A stretch of DNA of 64,000 nucleotides from Halomonas sp. TA22 (GTDB lineage Bacteria; Pseudomonadota; Gammaproteobacteria; Pseudomonadales; Halomonadaceae). The position numbers and the translations under genes were made by a program. The DNA lies in contig NZ_CP053108.1 of NCBI RefSeq assembly GCF_013009075.1, positions 1,116,001 through 1,180,000 on the forward strand, given 5' to 3'. The notes beneath the pieces were generated by a model, which was given only the letters and a program-made list of their open reading frames with translations, did no database searches and was not told the origin of the DNA. This document shows positions 8,756 to 19,586 of this stretch, in pieces; within the stretch, counting starts at the first letter, position 1; each line of letters starts with the position of its first letter.

Positions 8756-9682
8756 TCAGGTTTCCTTTGGCGTATCGTTGAGGTGGAAGAATCGGCGTGC
8801 CGTGGCGGTTGTGGCCGTTGCCAGATCGCCCTCGGCGATCCCTCGCCAATGCGCGATTTCACGGGTGATCCAGGGCAGTAGCGACGGTTCGTGACGCCGG
8901 CCCTTGAGCTTGGCAGGCAAGTTGCGCGGCAGCAGGTAGGGACAATCGGTTTCCAGCATCAAGCGCGATAGCGGTATCTCGCCCACTAGATCGCGCAGAT
9001 GATGTCCTCGGCGTTCATCGCAGATCCAGCCGGTCAGGCCAATGTGCAGATCGAGGTCGAGATAGCCATATAGCGTATCGCGTTCGCCCGTGAAGCAGTG
9101 CACCACCGCCTGGTCGATATCGTCTCGCCAACTGCGCAGTATCTCCAGCATGCGCTTGCCGGCATCGCGCTCGTGAATGAACAGCGGCAGACCGCTCTCG
9201 ACGGCAAGCCCTAGCTGCGCCTCGAACGCCCGCTCCTGTTCGTCAGGGCTGGAGAAATTGCGGTTGAAGTCCAGTCCGCACTCGCCGACCGCGACCACCT
9301 CAGGCTGACGATGCAGCTCGCGCATGGCATTTTTCAGTTCGGCACTCCAGCGGCTGGCATCGTGGGGATGAATGCCGGCGGTGGCATGAAGTCCAGGATG
9401 ACGTCGGGCGAGCGTCACGGCCTGCTCGGCATGCTCGCGGTCGGTGCCGGTCACGATCATCGTCGTGACATCGGCGGCCAGCGCGCGGCCGAGCACTGCG
9501 TCAAGATCACGCGCGAAGCTCTCGTGAGTAAGATTGGCACCGATGTCTACCAGCGGGGCTGGCGAGCGAAACTGCAGCTCTGCGGGGAGTGCATCATCGA
9601 AGGTGGCGGTCGCTTCAGCCAAGGGGTCTGCTCCTGTCGGGTCTGGTCGGTATTGTAACCGGCGCATGAGATGCGCGGCCAT
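8756..9682 (-). CDS. tatD: TatD family metal-dependent hydrolase (DNase)
   Basis: This is a TIM-barrel amidohydrolase-superfamily nuclease. Visible motifs are LVDIGANLTHESF at residue 44 (family VDxxxNL-x-H metal site), AGIHPHDA, VAVGECGLDFNRN (metal Glu), LPLFIHERDA, VVHCFTGE and LMLETDCPYLLP. Proteins of this type act as 3'-5' DNA/RNA exonucleases in DNA repair and quality control. The recognisable domain only begins at residue 44, so about 40 residues form an N-terminal extension or the true start lies further in (alternative ATG at 9667). It forms an operon with the 159-residue gene that follows. Confidence 0.85.
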   Translation of the reverse strand: MAAHLMRRLQYRPDPTGADPLAEATATFDDALPAELQFRSPAPLVDIGANLTHESFARDLDAVLGRALAADVTTMIVTGTDREHAEQAVTLARRHPGLHATAGIHPHDASRWSAELKNAMRELHRQPEVVAVGECGLDFNRNFSSPDEQERAFEAQLGLAVESGLPLFIHERDAGKRMLEILRSWRDDIDQAVVHCFTGERDTLYGYLDLDLHIGLTGWICDERRGHHLRDLVGEIPLSRLMLETDCPYLLPRNLPAKLKGRRHEPSLLPWITREIAHWRGIAEGDLATATTATARRFFHLNDTPKET

Positions 9683-9777
9683 GATCTGGCAAGCAACAAA
9701 AGCGCGATAGACGCCGACTTTACCTGGCCTTGCGCGTTACACTAGTGTCTTTGAGTCTAGCAACGAGGTGGTAACGC

Positions 9778-11706
9778 GTGACCCTGTTACGTCTTGAACA
9801 GCTGCAACTGGCCTACGGCACGCATGTGCTGCTCGATGGGGCCGATCTGGTGCTGGAAAAGGGCGAACGCCTAGCGCTGGTGGGGCGCAACGGCACTGGC
9901 AAGTCGACTTTGCTGAAGCTGGTCTCGGGCGAGATTCAGGCTGATGGCGGCTCGATCTGGCGTGCGCCGGGGTTGAAGATCGGCGTACTCGAGCAGGAGC
10001 TGCCCGATGCCTCAGGTGAGACGATCTTCGAAGTAGTGGCCCAAGGCTTGCCTGAAGCCGGGGCGCTACTCGCCGAGTACCACCACCTGATCCAGGCAGC
10101 CGATCCCAGCATGCGGCGTATGGAGCAACTGCAGACTCAGCTCGAAGCCATTGATGGTTGGTCGTTCCATCAGCGTATCGATACCGTGCTGACCCGCCTG
10201 GGGCTGCCTGCCGAAGCGCCGATGCAGTCGTTGTCGGGCGGGTGGCGCCGGCGGGTGGCGCTGGCCCGGGCTCTGGTTGCCGAACCCGACTTGCTGCTGC
10301 TGGATGAGCCGACCAACCATCTCGATCTGGATACCATCGCTTGGCTCGAGGAGCAACTGTCCGCCTTCAATGGCTCGGTGCTGTTCATCACTCACGACCG
10401 TGCTTTTCTGTCGAAGCTGGCCACGGCAATTCTCGAGCTCGATCGCGGCCGCCTGGGACGCTACCCAGGCGACTATGCCGCCTATCAGGCACAGAAGAAC
10501 CATGAGCTCGAGATCGAAGCGCGGGAGAATGCGCTGTTCGACAAGAAGCTGGCCCAGGAGGAGACCTGGATCCGCCAGGGAATCAAGGCGCGACGGACCC
10601 GTAACGAGGGACGGGTCCGTGCTCTGCAGCAGCTGCGTGCCGAGCGCAGCCAGCGCCGTGAGCGCCAGGGCAGGGCAACGCTGAGCGTCGATAGTGGCGA
10701 GCGCAGCGGCAAGCGTGTGGTAGAGCTTTCCGGGGTCACTCAGTGGTTCGGCGAGGAGTGCGTGATTCACGGACTCGATCTGGAGATCCAGCGAGGCGAC
10801 CGTATCGGCCTGATCGGTCGCAACGGTGCCGGCAAGACCACGCTGCTCAAGATCCTGCTCGGCGAGCTCGAGCCCTCCGAGGGCACGGTCAAGCTTGGCA
10901 CCGGCATGAAGGTGGCCTACTTCGATCAGCTGCGTGCCGGACTCGAACCCGAGAAGAGTGTCTACGACAACGTCGCCCAGGGCAGCGACCGGGTCACGGT
11001 AGGGGGCAAGGACAAGCATGTCATCAGCTACTTGCAGGACTTCCTGTTCACCCCCGATCGCGCCCGGCAGCCGGTCAAGGTGCTCTCCGGTGGCGAGTCC
11101 AACCGCCTGCTGCTGGCCAAGCTATTCACCCAGCCGGCCAATGTGCTGGTGATGGACGAGCCGACCAACGATCTCGATGTCGAGACGCTGGAGCTGCTCG
11201 AGGAGCTGCTGCTCGATTACGAAGGTACGCTGCTGCTGGTGTCGCATGACCGGGTCTTCATGGACAACGTGGTGACTGGCGTGCTGGCTTTCGAGGGTGA
11301 CGGTGTGGTGCGTGAATACGTGGGAGGCTATACCGATTGGGTGCGTCAGGGTGGCAAGCTGCCACCGGCTCCCTGGGATTTCGATGCCGCCCGGGTGTCG
11401 GGACAAGCCAAACAGACGCAGCCGGCGGCGATCGATACAGCGCCGAGCGAGCCGGCGAAGACGAAGAGGAGCGTCAAGCTTTCTTACAAGCTCCAGCGTG
11501 AGCTCGACAGCCTGCCGGGTATCATCGAGTTGCTTGAGGCCGAAGTGGCCGCGCTCGAGGCCAAGGTGGGCGATCCCGACTTTTATCAGCAGGAGGGCGA
11601 TAGGGTGGCCGAGACGCTCGAGTTGATGAGCACCAAGCAGAGCGAGTTAGATGCCGCCATGGAGCGCTGGATGGAGCTGGAGGCTATGACGGCCGCCGAG
11701 GATTGA
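9778..11706 (+). CDS. uup: ABC-F family ATPase Uup
   Basis: A soluble ABC-F protein with two ATPase domains and no membrane segment. The first Walker A (GRNGTGKST) is near residue 37 and the second (GRNGAGKTT) near 347. Both have LSGG signatures and DEPTNHLD / DEPTNDLD Walker B motifs. The linker between the domains is rich in R/E/Q, and the C-terminus (about 560-642) is a charged coiled coil, which distinguishes Uup from other ABC-F proteins and binds DNA or ribosome. Uup affects transposon excision precision and translation. The start is GTG with ACGAGGTGG upstream. Length is close to E. coli Uup (635). Confidence 0.9.
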   Translation: MTLLRLEQLQLAYGTHVLLDGADLVLEKGERLALVGRNGTGKSTLLKLVSGEIQADGGSIWRAPGLKIGVLEQELPDASGETIFEVVAQGLPEAGALLAEYHHLIQAADPSMRRMEQLQTQLEAIDGWSFHQRIDTVLTRLGLPAEAPMQSLSGGWRRRVALARALVAEPDLLLLDEPTNHLDLDTIAWLEEQLSAFNGSVLFITHDRAFLSKLATAILELDRGRLGRYPGDYAAYQAQKNHELEIEARENALFDKKLAQEETWIRQGIKARRTRNEGRVRALQQLRAERSQRRERQGRATLSVDSGERSGKRVVELSGVTQWFGEECVIHGLDLEIQRGDRIGLIGRNGAGKTTLLKILLGELEPSEGTVKLGTGMKVAYFDQLRAGLEPEKSVYDNVAQGSDRVTVGGKDKHVISYLQDFLFTPDRARQPVKVLSGGESNRLLLAKLFTQPANVLVMDEPTNDLDVETLELLEELLLDYEGTLLLVSHDRVFMDNVVTGVLAFEGDGVVREYVGGYTDWVRQGGKLPPAPWDFDAARVSGQAKQTQPAAIDTAPSEPAKTKRSVKLSYKLQRELDSLPGIIELLEAEVAALEAKVGDPDFYQQEGDRVAETLELMSTKQSELDAAMERWMELEAMTAAED

Positions 11707-11722
11707 TACGCGTTACCATCGT

Positions 11723-11750
11723 ACCGAAGGTGCCCGCGGGTGCCTTCGGT
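11723..11750. terminator. Hairpin between uup and uspA
   Basis: An 8-bp stem ACCGAAGG / CCTTCGGT encloses a second palindrome CCCGCGGG. It sits between the convergent uup and universal-stress genes, but there is no T tract, so it is only a candidate terminator. Confidence 0.4.
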
Positions 11751-11776
11751 CGGTCAGGCGCCAGTACGCTGAATAC

Positions 11777-12232
11777 CTACTCGGAGGAGACTCCGTTCTT
11801 GCCTACGCGCACCGCCAGGACATCGCACTGAGCGCCATGCAGTACTCCCGTCGAGGTAGAGCCCAGTAGCAGCGCGAAGCCGTGACGACCATGCGAACCG
11901 ACCACGATCAAATCGACGCCATTCTCCTCGGCGAAGCGATGGATCTCGGTATCGGGCATGCCGACCAGAACATGCTGGTTCTCTTGGGACACGTTGTGCG
12001 GATCGGCGATCTCGGCCAGGCGCTGCCTGGCATGCTCATCGAGCTGATCCTGGATGCTGGTGAGATCCATGGGGATGTCACCGCCATAGGCGAAGCCGAG
12101 GGGCTCCAGGGTATGCATGATCGAGAGCTTGGCGTTGTTTCGTTCGGCAATGGGAATGGCGCGTTCGAGAACTTTGTGGGAGTCCTTGGTCAAGTCGACG
12201 GCGACCAGTACGTGACGATATTCATTGCTCAT
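11777..12232 (-). CDS. Universal stress protein, UspA family
   Basis: A 151-residue single-domain Usp: an N-terminal strand YRHVLVAVDLTKDSH with the conserved VAVD, and the ATP-binding G-2x-G-9x-G(S/T) type stretch VVGSHGRHGFALLLGSTS near the C-terminus. Usp proteins are cytoplasmic dimers induced by starvation, salt or oxidative stress. A GAGC-rich leader lies between it and the next divergent gene. Which Usp subclass it belongs to cannot be told. Confidence 0.9.
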   Translation of the reverse strand: MSNEYRHVLVAVDLTKDSHKVLERAIPIAERNNAKLSIMHTLEPLGFAYGGDIPMDLTSIQDQLDEHARQRLAEIADPHNVSQENQHVLVGMPDTEIHRFAEENGVDLIVVGSHGRHGFALLLGSTSTGVLHGAQCDVLAVRVGKNGVSSE

Positions 12233-12360
12233 GACATAGCTCCAGCGAGACGAGGTCGGGCGATCATTCGATCAGCAGCCTCTACTCTAGGCCGGCCCGA
12301 ACGTTAGAACAACGACTCGGGTCAACGTTTCGATCGATTTCAACTCAACGAGAGATAGGC

Positions 12361-12876
12361 ATGAACTGGCTGATCATTGTTTTTCTGCTAATGCTGGTCA
12401 TATCGCCGGTCATGTGGCTCAAGCCAAGCCCCCGACAGAAGCGCGTGGCCCGGCTGCGCGAGGCGGCAATACGTGCAGGTATCAAGGTCAGACAGGAGAA
12501 GCCGCCGCTATACAAGCCGCTGGGACAGATGACCAGTTACCGCTGGCGATATCCGTCAGCACAGCCAGGGCCCCGCTTCGTCCTGGTCAGGAGTGCCGAG
12601 GCAAGTGAGGCACTGAAGGAGTACCGCCCCGGTTGGCGGTGGCGGATCGAACCGTTACGCCGCTTGCCTGACGAGGTGGAGAGGAGGTTGGAGACGCTAT
12701 TGTCACGTTTACCCCATGATGCCCTTGTCATCGAGTCCGATCAGGATGCCCTGACCCTATGGTGGTACGAGTCGCAGAGTGCTGATCGCTTCGCCAGCTA
12801 TCTCGACGATTTCGAACGGCTGCGCCAGGGGCTGACGGGACGGCCAGATACACCGAACTCATATGCCAGGCATTAG
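12361..12876 (+). CDS. Membrane-anchored hypothetical protein
   Basis: The 171-residue protein begins with one strong transmembrane helix (about residues 2-20) followed by the positive patch SPRQKRVARLREAA, so the long C-terminal part should lie in the cytoplasm. The rest is basic and rich in R, W and E, with no domain I can name. Proteins of this build are widespread in related genomes without a known role. The upstream GAGAG provides a ribosome site. It converges with slyA, overlapping its last 4 bases. Confidence 0.65.
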   Translation: MNWLIIVFLLMLVISPVMWLKPSPRQKRVARLREAAIRAGIKVRQEKPPLYKPLGQMTSYRWRYPSAQPGPRFVLVRSAEASEALKEYRPGWRWRIEPLRRLPDEVERRLETLLSRLPHDALVIESDQDALTLWWYESQSADRFASYLDDFERLRQGLTGRPDTPNSYARH

Positions 12877-13331
12877 TCGATGTTTGCCGGTGGTGCCCCG
12901 CTTTCACGTGCCTGAATCGCCAGTCCGTTATTTTCGATACGTGTCAGCAGATCGTCCAGTTGGTCGACCTCCTGATCACTCAAACCAGCGAGCATCTCCT
13001 CGCGGGCGGCGGTAACGACCTTATCGATCCGCTGGAGTAGGGGCGTCGCCTGGGGCGTTAGGAAGACGCGCTTGGTACGACGGTCCTGCTCACAGGGGCA
13101 GCGTTCGATCAGACCCTGCTCGGCGAGCTGGTCAAGTGTCCTGACCAGAGAGGGCGCTTCCACGCCGATTGCGCGCGCCAGGTCGCACTGGGGTTGACCA
13201 TCGAGACGCCCGAGATGGTAGAGCGTGATCCAGCGCGTCTGGGTCAGCTCAAGCGGTGCCAGTCGCTTGTCGATGATCGCGCGCCATAGCCGTGGAAGGC
13301 GCGATAGTCTAAAACCGATATTCTGATTCAT
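12873..13331 (-). CDS. slyA: MarR-family transcriptional regulator SlyA
   Basis: The 152-residue protein matches SlyA closely: SRLPRLWRAIIDKRLAPLELTQTRW, the winged-helix recognition region AIGVEAPSLVRTLDQLAEQGLI (read here as two consecutive motifs), and the wing CEQDRRTKRVFLT. SlyA dimers bind palindromic operators and control envelope and stress genes, often by countering H-NS. The start at 13331 fits the family length. Starts at 13343 and 13385 would run through the operator described next. The operator immediately upstream suggests autoregulation. Confidence 0.88.
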   Translation of the reverse strand: MNQNIGFRLSRLPRLWRAIIDKRLAPLELTQTRWITLYHLGRLDGQPQCDLARAIGVEAPSLVRTLDQLAEQGLIERCPCEQDRRTKRVFLTPQATPLLQRIDKVVTAAREEMLAGLSDQEVDQLDDLLTRIENNGLAIQARESGAPPANID

Positions 13332-13341
13332 GGCAATCCCC

Positions 13342-13355
13342 ATTAGCAGGCTAAT
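13342..13355 (-). promoter_or_regulatory. SlyA-type operator in front of slyA
   Basis: The 14-base perfect inverted repeat ATTAGCAGGCTAAT ends 10 bases before the slyA start codon. The known SlyA consensus from Salmonella is TTAGCAAGCTAA, and this site differs from it at one central position. Its place at the 5' end of the gene suggests that SlyA represses its own transcription or translation. Confidence 0.7.
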
Positions 13356-13414
13356 ATTGAGATTGTCCAAACACGGCCCGCCCATTGCAAGCCTTCTTCG
13401 TCAACGCAATCGTA

Positions 13415-14584
13415 TCAGCCGCTCATACCGGGCACCAGACGTCGTAGATCCAGCCCGGGCACACCGGCAGGTGACTGGATCTGGCCATTCGCCAGCGAGG
13501 CCTGTTCAGGGGACTCACTGACCGTGAAGCGCAGCACGCCAATACGTTGGCCGGACTCAGTCGTCACATCGATTCTCCAGTTGCCTGCCGAGGCGTCGGG
13601 GAAGTTCTGCTTATGGGACCATGAACGATACCCTTGCTGGCGCCCACCGGCGATGGTCAGCGCGATACGGTCGATCAGCTCTCCCTCATGACGCCACTCG
13701 TGGTAGATGCGCTCCTGCAATCCTCGTGGGGCGCGTATGGCGGTATAGGCATAGAGTCCGCTGCGCTGCAGCTCATCGTCATGCAGAGGTACGCTCCCCT
13801 GAGGAGTCCGCTCGGCCAGGTCGATGGCGGCCGACAGGGCGCTGCCGGTTAACCACAGATTGGCCGGCGGTACCCAGGCACGACCAGCCCAGGCCATGAG
13901 CGCAAGTAGCAGTGTCAGGCCGAACATCGCCGCCCAGCTTTTGACATGCTTGGGCTGCAGTAGATGGATCAGGCTTGGCAGACTAAAGATGACCATGAAG
14001 ATAAGGGCACAGACGAGACTTTGACTGGTGGTCAGCTGCAGCATGATCGGCAGTGTCACCAGCATGACAACGAAGACGCACTGGGCATGAAAGGCGAAAT
14101 AGATCCAGCGGTAGCGCTCGGCAAGCTTGAAGTAGAGGGGGTCGAGAATCGAGAGAAGGCACAGGCCGATGAAGAACAGCGTGAACAGTGCCTGCCCGCT
14201 GGCCCATACCGTGGTGGCCAGCAAAAAGGGCAGACTGAAGAAGAGTGTTTCCTGGTGAATCAACTGGGCAATAAAGGTGGTCGCCCCCTTGGGCAGCGTC
14301 GGGTAACCGCGACGAGCCAGCAGGCGACCGACTACGCTTTCAGAGAGTAGTAACAGCCAGGCTAACAGCAGCCCTAGTGCCAGGGCGCCTCCCAGCCATT
14401 GCTGACGGTCGACCAGAAAAAAACTGGCCACCCCAGCGGCGAAAGCCAGTGGAGGCCAGAGCCATAGATAGGGCCTGGCTCGCATCAGCAGCGTCTGAAG
14501 ATATCCTTGCCAGCGCTGCATGCGCGACAGGGTCGTCGCAATGGAAGCGCTGGTTTCAGGCCCGGACGGTGCCGAATCGGTCAT
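13415..14584 (-). CDS. DUF5924/DUF2914 membrane protein
   Basis: The 389-residue protein has about seven hydrophobic helices between residues 40 and 240 and then a soluble domain. The C-terminal domain (about 250-375), with LYAYTAIRAPRGLQERIYHEW, fits DUF2914, and the whole arrangement fits the DUF5924 family of gammaproteobacterial inner-membrane proteins. The role is unknown. The DUF2914 domain should face the periplasm and may bind a ligand. It is on the same strand as slyA, upstream of it, but separated by the slyA control region. Confidence 0.7.
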   Translation of the reverse strand: MTDSAPSGPETSASIATTLSRMQRWQGYLQTLLMRARPYLWLWPPLAFAAGVASFFLVDRQQWLGGALALGLLLAWLLLLSESVVGRLLARRGYPTLPKGATTFIAQLIHQETLFFSLPFLLATTVWASGQALFTLFFIGLCLLSILDPLYFKLAERYRWIYFAFHAQCVFVVMLVTLPIMLQLTTSQSLVCALIFMVIFSLPSLIHLLQPKHVKSWAAMFGLTLLLALMAWAGRAWVPPANLWLTGSALSAAIDLAERTPQGSVPLHDDELQRSGLYAYTAIRAPRGLQERIYHEWRHEGELIDRIALTIAGGRQQGYRSWSHKQNFPDASAGNWRIDVTTESGQRIGVLRFTVSESPEQASLANGQIQSPAGVPGLDLRRLVPGMSG

Positions 14585-14759
14585 GTTGCTGCCATAGAGT
14601 CATTCGTGGTGAATAGATGATGACATCGTAACAACTGCAACCCTGTGCCGGGAGTCGCGAAACGGCAACAACACAATTAGGGCGATGAAGGATATTGGAC
14701 GTTTAGCTACCTGCCCAAGGCTTGACGTGATGGCCAGGCTGGACCAAGCTGTCTGGCAA

Positions 14760-14775
14760 TCAAACGGCCGTATGA
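14760..14775. promoter_or_regulatory. Possible PsrA-type operator upstream of fadB
   Basis: The sequence TCAAACGGCCGTATGA is a near-palindrome: arms TCAAAC and GTATGA with one mismatch, 4-base spacer. PsrA of Pseudomonas, a TetR regulator of fadBA, binds (G/C)AAAC-N2-4-GTTT(G/C). The position, 45 bp before the fadB start, fits an operator. The match is short and could be chance. Confidence 0.4.
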
Positions 14776-14819
14776 AACCGATCTTCACATCCAATCCAAC
14801 CCCGTGGGGAGAAACGTGG

Positions 14820-16979
14820 ATGAACTATCAAGGTAATGCCATTTCGGTGACTACCAATGGCGACAACATTGCCACGCTCACCTTCGATCTGAAGGGCGAA
14901 TCCATCAACAAGCTGTCCAGCGCGGTAATCATGGAGCTCGACGAAGCCATCCAGGCGCTGCAGAGCGCAGGCGACGTCAAGGGCCTGGTGATTGCCAGTG
15001 CCAAGGATGCGTTCATCGTCGGTGCCGACATCACCGAGTTTCATGGTCTGTTTGAAAAGGGTGAGGCGTTTCTGGTCGAGATGAACCAGAAGGTCCATGC
15101 AATCTTCAATGCTCTGGAGGATCTCCCGTTTCCCACCGTCACCGCCATCAATGGTCTGGCACTGGGCGGCGGTTGCGAGATCACCTTGACCACCGATTTC
15201 CGGGTCATGAGCGAAACCGCCAAGATCGGCCTGCCGGAGACCAAGCTGGGTATCCTGCCGGGCTGGGGTGGCTGTGTACGCCTGCCGCGCATGATCGGAG
15301 CCGATAACGCCATCGAGTGGATCGCCGGTGGCACCGAAAATCGTGCCTTCGATGCGCTCAAGGTAGGGGCTGTGGATGGCGTGGTGCCTGGGGATCGACT
15401 CGACGCCGCAGCACTGGACATCCTGGCGCGTGCCAACACGGGCGAGCTTGACTACCAGGCGCGCCGCGAAGAGAAGACGCAACCGCTCAAGCTCAACCCC
15501 ATCGAGCAGATGATGGTCTTCGAAACCGCCAAGGGGTACGTGGCCGGGAAGGCCGGACCCAACTACCCTGCGCCGGTCGAGGCGATCAAGGTGATTCAGA
15601 AGGGGGCCGGGGAGGAACGCGCGCGCGCCCAGGCCATCGAGGCCAAGGCCTTTGCCAAGCTTGCCATGACCGATGTCTGCTACAACCTGGTGGGGTTGTT
15701 TCTCAACGATCAGGTGGTCAAGAAGAAGGCCGGCAAGTACGAGAAGCAGGCGCAGCCGGTCAAGCAGACCGCCGTGCTCGGGGCCGGCATCATGGGAGGC
15801 GGCATCGCTTACCAGAGCGCCTCCAAGGGCACCCCAATCCTGATGAAGGATATCAAGGATGATGCGCTCGAACTGGGTCTCAAGGAGGCGCGCAAGCTGT
15901 TCGCCAAGCAGGCCGAGCGCGGCAAGCTGACCACCGAGAAGATGGCCGAGCAGCTTAGCAATATTCGCCCGACGCTCTCCTACGGCGACTTCGGTCACGT
16001 CGACCTGGTGGTCGAGGCGGTGGTCGAGAACCCCAAGGTCAAGGATGCGGTGCTCACCGAGCTGGAAGGGCTGGTCGGGGAGAACACCATCCTCACATCC
16101 AACACCTCGACGATCTCGATCAACCGCCTGGCTGAGAATCTCAAGCGTCCCGAGAACTTCTGCGGCATGCACTTCTTCAATCCGGTGCACCGCATGCCGC
16201 TCGTCGAGGTCATTCGCGGTGAAAAGAGCAGCGACGCGGCGATAGCGGCCACGGTTGCCTACGCGCGTGCCATGGGCAAGACTCCCATCGTTGTCAACGA
16301 CTGCCCGGGCTTTCTTGTCAATCGCGTGCTGTTCCCCTACTTCGGTGGTTTCAGCTTTCTCGTCGAGCAGGGCGCCGATTTCCAGCGCGTCGACAAGGTG
16401 ATGGAAAAATTCGGCTGGCCGATGGGCCCCGCCTATCTGCTTGACGTGGTAGGTATGGATACCGCCGTACACGCCAACGAGGTGATGGCGGAAGGCTTCC
16501 CGGACCGTATGGCGCGCGATGGCAAGAGTGCCATCCAGGTGATGTACGATAACCAGCGCCTGGGGCAGAAGAACGACAAGGGCTTCTACAAGTACGAAGA
16601 GGATAGAAAGGGCAAGCCGAAGAAGGTCTCGGATGAGGAAGCCTATGCCTTGGTCAAGCAGGTGATGAAGGAGCAGAAGGAGTTCTCCGACGAGGAGATC
16701 ATCGCACGCATGATGGTGCCGCTGTGCATGGAGACCGTTCGCTGTCTCGAGGATGGTATCGTCGATACGCCTGCCGAAGCCGACATGGCGCTCATCTACG
16801 GTATCGGTTTCCCGCCGTTCCGCGGCGGTGCGTTGCGCTATGTCGATGCGATGGGGGTCGATGCCTTCGTTGTGCTGGCCGAGCGGCTGGCGGATGAACT
16901 CGGTGCACTTTACGCGCCCACCGAGAAGCTGCGTGCAATGGCCAAGTCCGGCGAAACCTTCTATGGCAAGAGCGCCTGA
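14820..16979 (+). CDS. fadB: Fatty acid oxidation complex alpha subunit FadB
   Basis: FadB carries enoyl-CoA hydratase/isomerase and 3-hydroxyacyl-CoA dehydrogenase activities and forms an alpha2beta2 complex with FadA for aerobic beta-oxidation. The hydratase domain shows [15 protein letters not shown] and the catalytic [15 protein letters not shown]. The NAD-binding motif [19 protein letters not shown] starts about residue 317. The dehydrogenase continues with [19 protein letters not shown] and [18 protein letters not shown]. The start at 14820 gives 719 residues (729 in E. coli) and has GGGGAG upstream. It is followed by fadA after 27 bp. Confidence 0.94.
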   Translation: MNYQGNAISVTTNGDNIATLTFDLKGESINKLSSAVIMELDEAIQALQSAGDVKGLVIASAKDAFIVGADITEFHGLFEKGEAFLVEMNQKVHAIFNALEDLPFPTVTAINGLALGGGCEITLTTDFRVMSETAKIGLPETKLGILPGWGGCVRLPRMIGADNAIEWIAGGTENRAFDALKVGAVDGVVPGDRLDAAALDILARANTGELDYQARREEKTQPLKLNPIEQMMVFETAKGYVAGKAGPNYPAPVEAIKVIQKGAGEERARAQAIEAKAFAKLAMTDVCYNLVGLFLNDQVVKKKAGKYEKQAQPVKQTAVLGAGIMGGGIAYQSASKGTPILMKDIKDDALELGLKEARKLFAKQAERGKLTTEKMAEQLSNIRPTLSYGDFGHVDLVVEAVVENPKVKDAVLTELEGLVGENTILTSNTSTISINRLAENLKRPENFCGMHFFNPVHRMPLVEVIRGEKSSDAAIAATVAYARAMGKTPIVVNDCPGFLVNRVLFPYFGGFSFLVEQGADFQRVDKVMEKFGWPMGPAYLLDVVGMDTAVHANEVMAEGFPDRMARDGKSAIQVMYDNQRLGQKNDKGFYKYEEDRKGKPKKVSDEEAYALVKQVMKEQKEFSDEEIIARMMVPLCMETVRCLEDGIVDTPAEADMALIYGIGFPPFRGGALRYVDAMGVDAFVVLAERLADELGALYAPTEKLRAMAKSGETFYGKSA

Positions 16980-17003
16980 ACTCACCACGAACAGGAGTAG
17001 TGA

Positions 17004-18185
<1,182 letters not shown>

Positions 18186-18219
18186 TCGCGCTTAAGTTTC
18201 AAGACAGCGAGTCAGTACT

Positions 18220-18248
18220 ACGGCCTCCTGATGTATTCAGGGGGCCGT
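18220..18248 (+). terminator. Terminator after fadBA
   Basis: A 12-bp stem with one G-U pair (ACGGCCTCCTGA / TCAGGGGGCCGT) and a 5-base loop lies 35 bp after fadA, followed by TCTTC. The stem is strong but the T tract is poor. Confidence 0.5.
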
Positions 18249-18251
18249 TCT

Positions 18252-18650
18252 TCATCCAGCATCAACCCCTCCCACCGCTTCGCGATCCTCTCTCTCCAGC
18301 GCTTCTTGGAGGGCGTCTCGCAACAGCGGCAGATGCGACTGCTCCAGGTCTCGGGAGGCGCTCAGCAGCGTCAGGGTGCCACCCCGCGCGAGTCGCATCA
18401 ACGGCTTGAGCGCATCGGGATCGTCCTGCATCTCCCAGCGGTAGCGGTGGGCAAAGACAGTACGGTTGATCTTCTTCTCATGCCAGTCGCGACGCAGCGC
18501 CGGTGAGGGCGCCGCGTCGCGGTACCAGTCGGCCAGAGCCAGACTCTCGCGCGGCTTGCCTCGTGGCCATAACCGATCCACCAGTACCCTGGCGCCATCC
18601 TGTGCCTCGACGTCGCTATAGATACGCTTCATGCGGATCTCGTAGCCCAT
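18252..18650 (-). CDS. DUF488 family protein (YeaO-like)
   Basis: A 132-residue protein with the DUF488 pattern: IYSDVEAQDGARVLVDRLWPRG, then LADWYRDAAPSPALRRDW, then a C-terminal GGTLTLLSASRDLEQSHL. These small proteins are widespread in bacteria and lack an agreed function. The start may be the ATG at 18650 or the one six codons later (MKRIYSD). It converges with fadA. Confidence 0.8.
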   Translation of the reverse strand: MGYEIRMKRIYSDVEAQDGARVLVDRLWPRGKPRESLALADWYRDAAPSPALRRDWHEKKINRTVFAHRYRWEMQDDPDALKPLMRLARGGTLTLLSASRDLEQSHLPLLRDALQEALEREDREAVGGVDAG

Positions 18651-18855
18651 GATGGCTCTCTCCCTGCTTGATGATATTCGCCTGGATAGGCCTCGCGACC
18701 CTCCAGCCTAGGGTAGTCCTCCTGTAGCGGCAATGCTTGCTCAGGCTAGCATGGCGTGAGTGGGCTGCGGTGTAGGCAATAGCAGGGAAGATTCGTGTAA
18801 CGCTTCCCCAGCATCTAAGGTAATAGCAGCGATTCCACATAAGGAGAGGCAAACC

Positions 18856-19530
18856 ATGGCGATGATCCCGGTGCATCGCAGTGAGGAGGAGAAGCAGGGC
18901 GGCAAGTGTCAGGCCAAGAAGCGCGAGCATGGCGAGCAGGATAGCGAACTTGCCGAGCGCATTGTTCAGACGGCAGTAGAGATGGCCGAGGCGTGTGGCT
19001 GGGAGGCGGTCGAGTTGACCGAAGTGGCCAGAAGGCTCGACATGCCCGTGGCTCAAGTGCTCGATAACTTCCACGATCTGGATGCCGTGGCGAATGCCTG
19101 GTTTCTACGTGGCTGGCAACACATGCTGGATGATAAGCCCGAGGGATTTGCCCTCTGGTCAGCTCGAGAGCGCATCGAGCATTGTCTGATGGCGTGGTTC
19201 GATGCCTTTGCCGATCATCGTCGGGTGACTGTCCAGATGATCAAGGCCAAGTCGCATCCTCCCCATATGCATACCTGGGTGCCAATGGTCTTCGATCTAT
19301 CGCGTACCATCCAATGGCTGCGCGAAGCTGCCAGACTCGAGGCGCCTTACGGAACCCGTCGCGCGCAGCTGGAGGAGATAGGACTTACAGCGCTTTTCCT
19401 TGCCACTCTCAAGCAGTGGGCCGACGATGTCTCCCCCGAGCAGCAGGATACCCGCCGCTTTCTTAGACGCTACCTAAAACGTAGCGAGCGCATGATGGAC
19501 TGGTTGTGGCATGGGCACCAGGCACGCTAG
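18856..19530 (+). CDS. TetR/AcrR-type transcriptional regulator
   Basis: A 224-residue protein with a charged N-terminal tail, then a helix-turn-helix region (about 32-75) AERIVQTAVEMAEACGWEAVEL plus TEVARRLDMPVAQVLDNFHDLD, the classic TetR layout. The C-terminal part is helical, as expected for a ligand-binding and dimer domain, with AWFDAFADHRRVTVQMIKAK. The start at 18856 has AAGGAG nine bases upstream. An in-frame extension to 18760 lacks support. Its targets are unknown. The PEBP-like gene follows 56 bp downstream. Confidence 0.7.
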   Translation: MAMIPVHRSEEEKQGGKCQAKKREHGEQDSELAERIVQTAVEMAEACGWEAVELTEVARRLDMPVAQVLDNFHDLDAVANAWFLRGWQHMLDDKPEGFALWSARERIEHCLMAWFDAFADHRRVTVQMIKAKSHPPHMHTWVPMVFDLSRTIQWLREAARLEAPYGTRRAQLEEIGLTALFLATLKQWADDVSPEQQDTRRFLRRYLKRSERMMDWLWHGHQAR

Positions 19531-19586
19531 GCTCAGGCAGTGATAGATACGTTTCATGGAGCAGCAGTAGAAAGGAGGATGATGCA

